Notes under the pieces: model-generated | Seen by the model: the letters and a program-made list of their open reading frames with translations, nothing else | The model's database searches: none | What the model was told of the DNA's origin: nothing | Program-made: the position numbers and the translations under genes | Source: Chthoniobacterales bacterium | GTDB taxonomy: Bacteria > Verrucomicrobiota > Verrucomicrobiia > Chthoniobacterales > UBA6821 | Length of the DNA: 32,922 bases | NCBI GenBank assembly: GCA_026461395.1 | Contig: JAPJNA010000019.1 | Location: forward strand, 1-32,922 | Direction: 5' to 3' | Shown here: positions 31,534 to 32,922 of the stretch, piece by piece | How the letters are laid out: each line of letters opens with the position of its first letter | How positions within the stretch are numbered: the first letter of the stretch is position 1

Positions 31534-32847
31534 ATGAAGAAGCCAAATACTCCAGAAACGAGTCATAATGACTCAGAAGCCTCCCCTAAGAGAGGCGAAT
31601 TAAGCGAATCAAGTAACGCCCCACTTAATTCGCCAAATTCGCTGGAGCCTCTTCGAGTTCCGGAGCCCAATCTTGATATCAGAGCACTTCACGGTCCCTT
31701 AGGGACCATTGTGGATACCATACAGCCAGATACAGAGGCACACCCGGCTGCGATTCTTATCCAAGCCATGACAGGTCTGGGAAACATCATCGGCAGAGGC
31801 CCCTATTGCCAGATTCAGGAAAATCGACACTATGCCAATCTCTTCACAATTGTTGTTGGGGCATCTTCTGTCGCTAGAAAAGGTACAGCTTGGGGGATAG
31901 CCAAAACCCTTCTGAATCAGATAGCTCCCTCATGGGTCTCTTCAAATATCAAAAATGGCCTGCAATCGGGGGAGGCTATTGTTGGCCACCTTCAAGACTT
32001 CCCGATTTCAGACACCTCCCTGCTATTGGATAAACGACTGTGTTTGGTTGAGGACGAGTTTTCTCAAGTCCTTCAGGCAGGTAAACGCAATGGGAGCAAG
32101 GTTTCCTCAATCATGCGTTTGGGCTGGGATCATGGAAACCTCCATCTGCTTACCAAAAAGAACCCCCTCACCGCTACCGGATGTCACATTTCAGTGATCG
32201 GTCACATTACCCGTAAGGAACTCAGAAAGCTCCTGTCATCAAACGATACCTCAAATGGCTTTGCCAACCGCTTTCTCTGGATCTTCTCCAAGAGAACCAA
32301 GCTGTTGTCTCAAGCACCCTCTTTGGACCTCAATTCCATCACAAAAGAGCTTCAGATGCTCGAAAATGCTGTTTTCAAGGCTTCAAGAATGGGTGAAGTC
32401 GAAATCAAGCGATCAGCCAGAGCAGATCTTCTTTGGAACGATCTCTACAAGGAACTCAATGACATCCCTGAAGGGTTATGGGGGGATACAACCAGTCGAG
32501 GACCAGCCCAAGTGATGCGACTAGCCTTACTGTACTGCCTCTTAGACGGAGAGAAGACAATAGAGCCTCATCATCTACTGGCAGCAAAAGCACTTTGGAA
32601 CTACAGCAGGGACTCTGCACGTTGGGTCTTCGAGGAATACACCGTATCCGATCCCGCCCTACGAATCCTCAAGGCCTTGGAGGACGGAAAAACTCTTTCA
32701 GGAGCCGATATCCATAGAATAAACCACAACAAACTCTCTGCAGAGGAAAAGAATGCTGCCCTTGAAGAAATCAAGGATGAGATTGACCTAGAGGTTCGCA
32801 AAACAAGAGGGCGTGATAAGGTAACAGTGAGAAGAAAGGCAGCATGA
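31534..32847 (+). CDS. DUF3987 family protein (mobile-element ATPase, primase-associated)
   Basis: A 437-residue protein of the DUF3987 family, found on phages and genomic islands, often beside or fused to primases. The N-terminal 50 residues are polar. The core has HPAAILIQAMTGLGNIIGRGPYC, a P-loop-like VVGASSVARKGTA (the family form GxSxxxRKGTS), LVEDEFSQVL as a Walker B-like acidic strand, and NGFANRFLWIF. The C-terminus is helical and basic. It may act in replication of the element. ATG at 31534 was chosen because AGGA lies six bases upstream; the frame is open to 31450. It is divergent from the HTH gene. Confidence 0.8.
   Translation: MKKPNTPETSHNDSEASPKRGELSESSNAPLNSPNSLEPLRVPEPNLDIRALHGPLGTIVDTIQPDTEAHPAAILIQAMTGLGNIIGRGPYCQIQENRHYANLFTIVVGASSVARKGTAWGIAKTLLNQIAPSWVSSNIKNGLQSGEAIVGHLQDFPISDTSLLLDKRLCLVEDEFSQVLQAGKRNGSKVSSIMRLGWDHGNLHLLTKKNPLTATGCHISVIGHITRKELRKLLSSNDTSNGFANRFLWIFSKRTKLLSQAPSLDLNSITKELQMLENAVFKASRMGEVEIKRSARADLLWNDLYKELNDIPEGLWGDTTSRGPAQVMRLALLYCLLDGEKTIEPHHLLAAKALWNYSRDSARWVFEEYTVSDPALRILKALEDGKTLSGADIHRINHNKLSAEEKNAALEEIKDEIDLEVRKTRGRDKVTVRRKAA
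31594..31634. repeat. 11-bp inverted repeat inside the DUF3987 coding region
   Basis: GGCGAATTAAG and CTTAATTCGCC are perfect inverted copies with a 19-base spacer, near codon 20-34 of the DUF3987 gene. GCGAATT motifs also recur just after it. The region encodes a low-complexity Ser/Asn/Pro stretch. It could be a binding site or an mRNA hairpin near the start. Confidence 0.6.
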
Positions 32848-32922
32848 TGCTGTAAAAACACCCTGTTTTGAGGAAAAAGCGGGCGTTTTTTGGCAAAAAG
32901 TTGGGTTTATTGACCTGACCCC
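32848..32922. other. Right edge, start of next region of the element
   Basis: After the DUF3987 stop the last 75 bases are AT-rich with runs of A and T (AAAAACACCC, GCGTTTTTTGG). They may hold a terminator or the start of another element gene; nothing definite is visible. Confidence 0.3.

Overview
The window looks like chromosomal DNA of a free-living, double-membraned bacterium. A complete Mla-type lipid transport operon, lipoprotein and Sec signal peptides, and a mostly GC-rich coding style support a Gram-negative (diderm) host. The gene mix (LTxxQ exported proteins, DUF1802, paired MlaA proteins, a GH88/SDR/Gfo-Idh-MocA sugar cluster, many starts without a clear Shine-Dalgarno) resembles Verrucomicrobiota of the PVC group. 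That taxonomic call is inference; there is no rRNA gene here to settle it.

Layout. 1-5.7 kb: the end of an Asn/Gly-rich protein with a translationally coupled small secreted protein, two paralogous exported LTxxQ proteins, transaldolase, CTP synthase and a DUF1802 protein. 5.9-9.0 kb: a PHP-domain phosphoesterase and Tex. 9.07-10.2 kb: a prokaryotic ionotropic-glutamate-receptor-like potassium channel of the GluR0 type. 10.4-16.2 kb: an AraC regulator divergent from an SDR-GH88-cupin-Gfo/Idh/MocA operon, with a TIM-barrel sugar isomerase on the other strand. This is probably a pathway for a uronate-containing sugar. 16.2-18.7 kb: a degraded zone holding C-terminal or N-terminal pieces of a 2-hydroxyacid dehydrogenase, an alcohol dehydrogenase, an AraC protein, a MetE-like protein and possibly a Rieske oxygenase. 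One piece is fused in frame to an otherwise intact 2-hydroxyacid dehydrogenase. 18.9-22.8 kb: two MFS transporters flank a divergent pair of cysteine-peptidase-like secreted or membrane proteins, and the 3' ends overlap. 23.1-29.1 kb: bioA leads directly into mlaE-mlaF-mlaD-mlaC-mlaA1-mlaA2, the inner-membrane, periplasmic and outer-membrane parts of a phospholipid transport pathway.

29.2-32.9 kb: tRNA-Gly(GCC) with its own promoter and a 20-base copy of its 3' end 229 bases away. Beyond it starts an AT-richer integrative element: repeated TGGCAACC boxes around a perfect 13-bp terminator hairpin, a tyrosine recombinase, a small excisionase-like HTH protein, a divergent promoter region with two copies of a palindromic operator-like box, and a DUF3987 ATPase/primase-associated protein. 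The element runs off the right edge.

The strongest candidates for a less-described system are the GluR0-like channel with an unusual ligand-domain motif, the bioA-Mla operon with two MlaA proteins that lack a lipobox, and the integrative element with its operator and att-like repeat architecture. I saw no CRISPR array, no complete insertion sequence and no rRNA gene.
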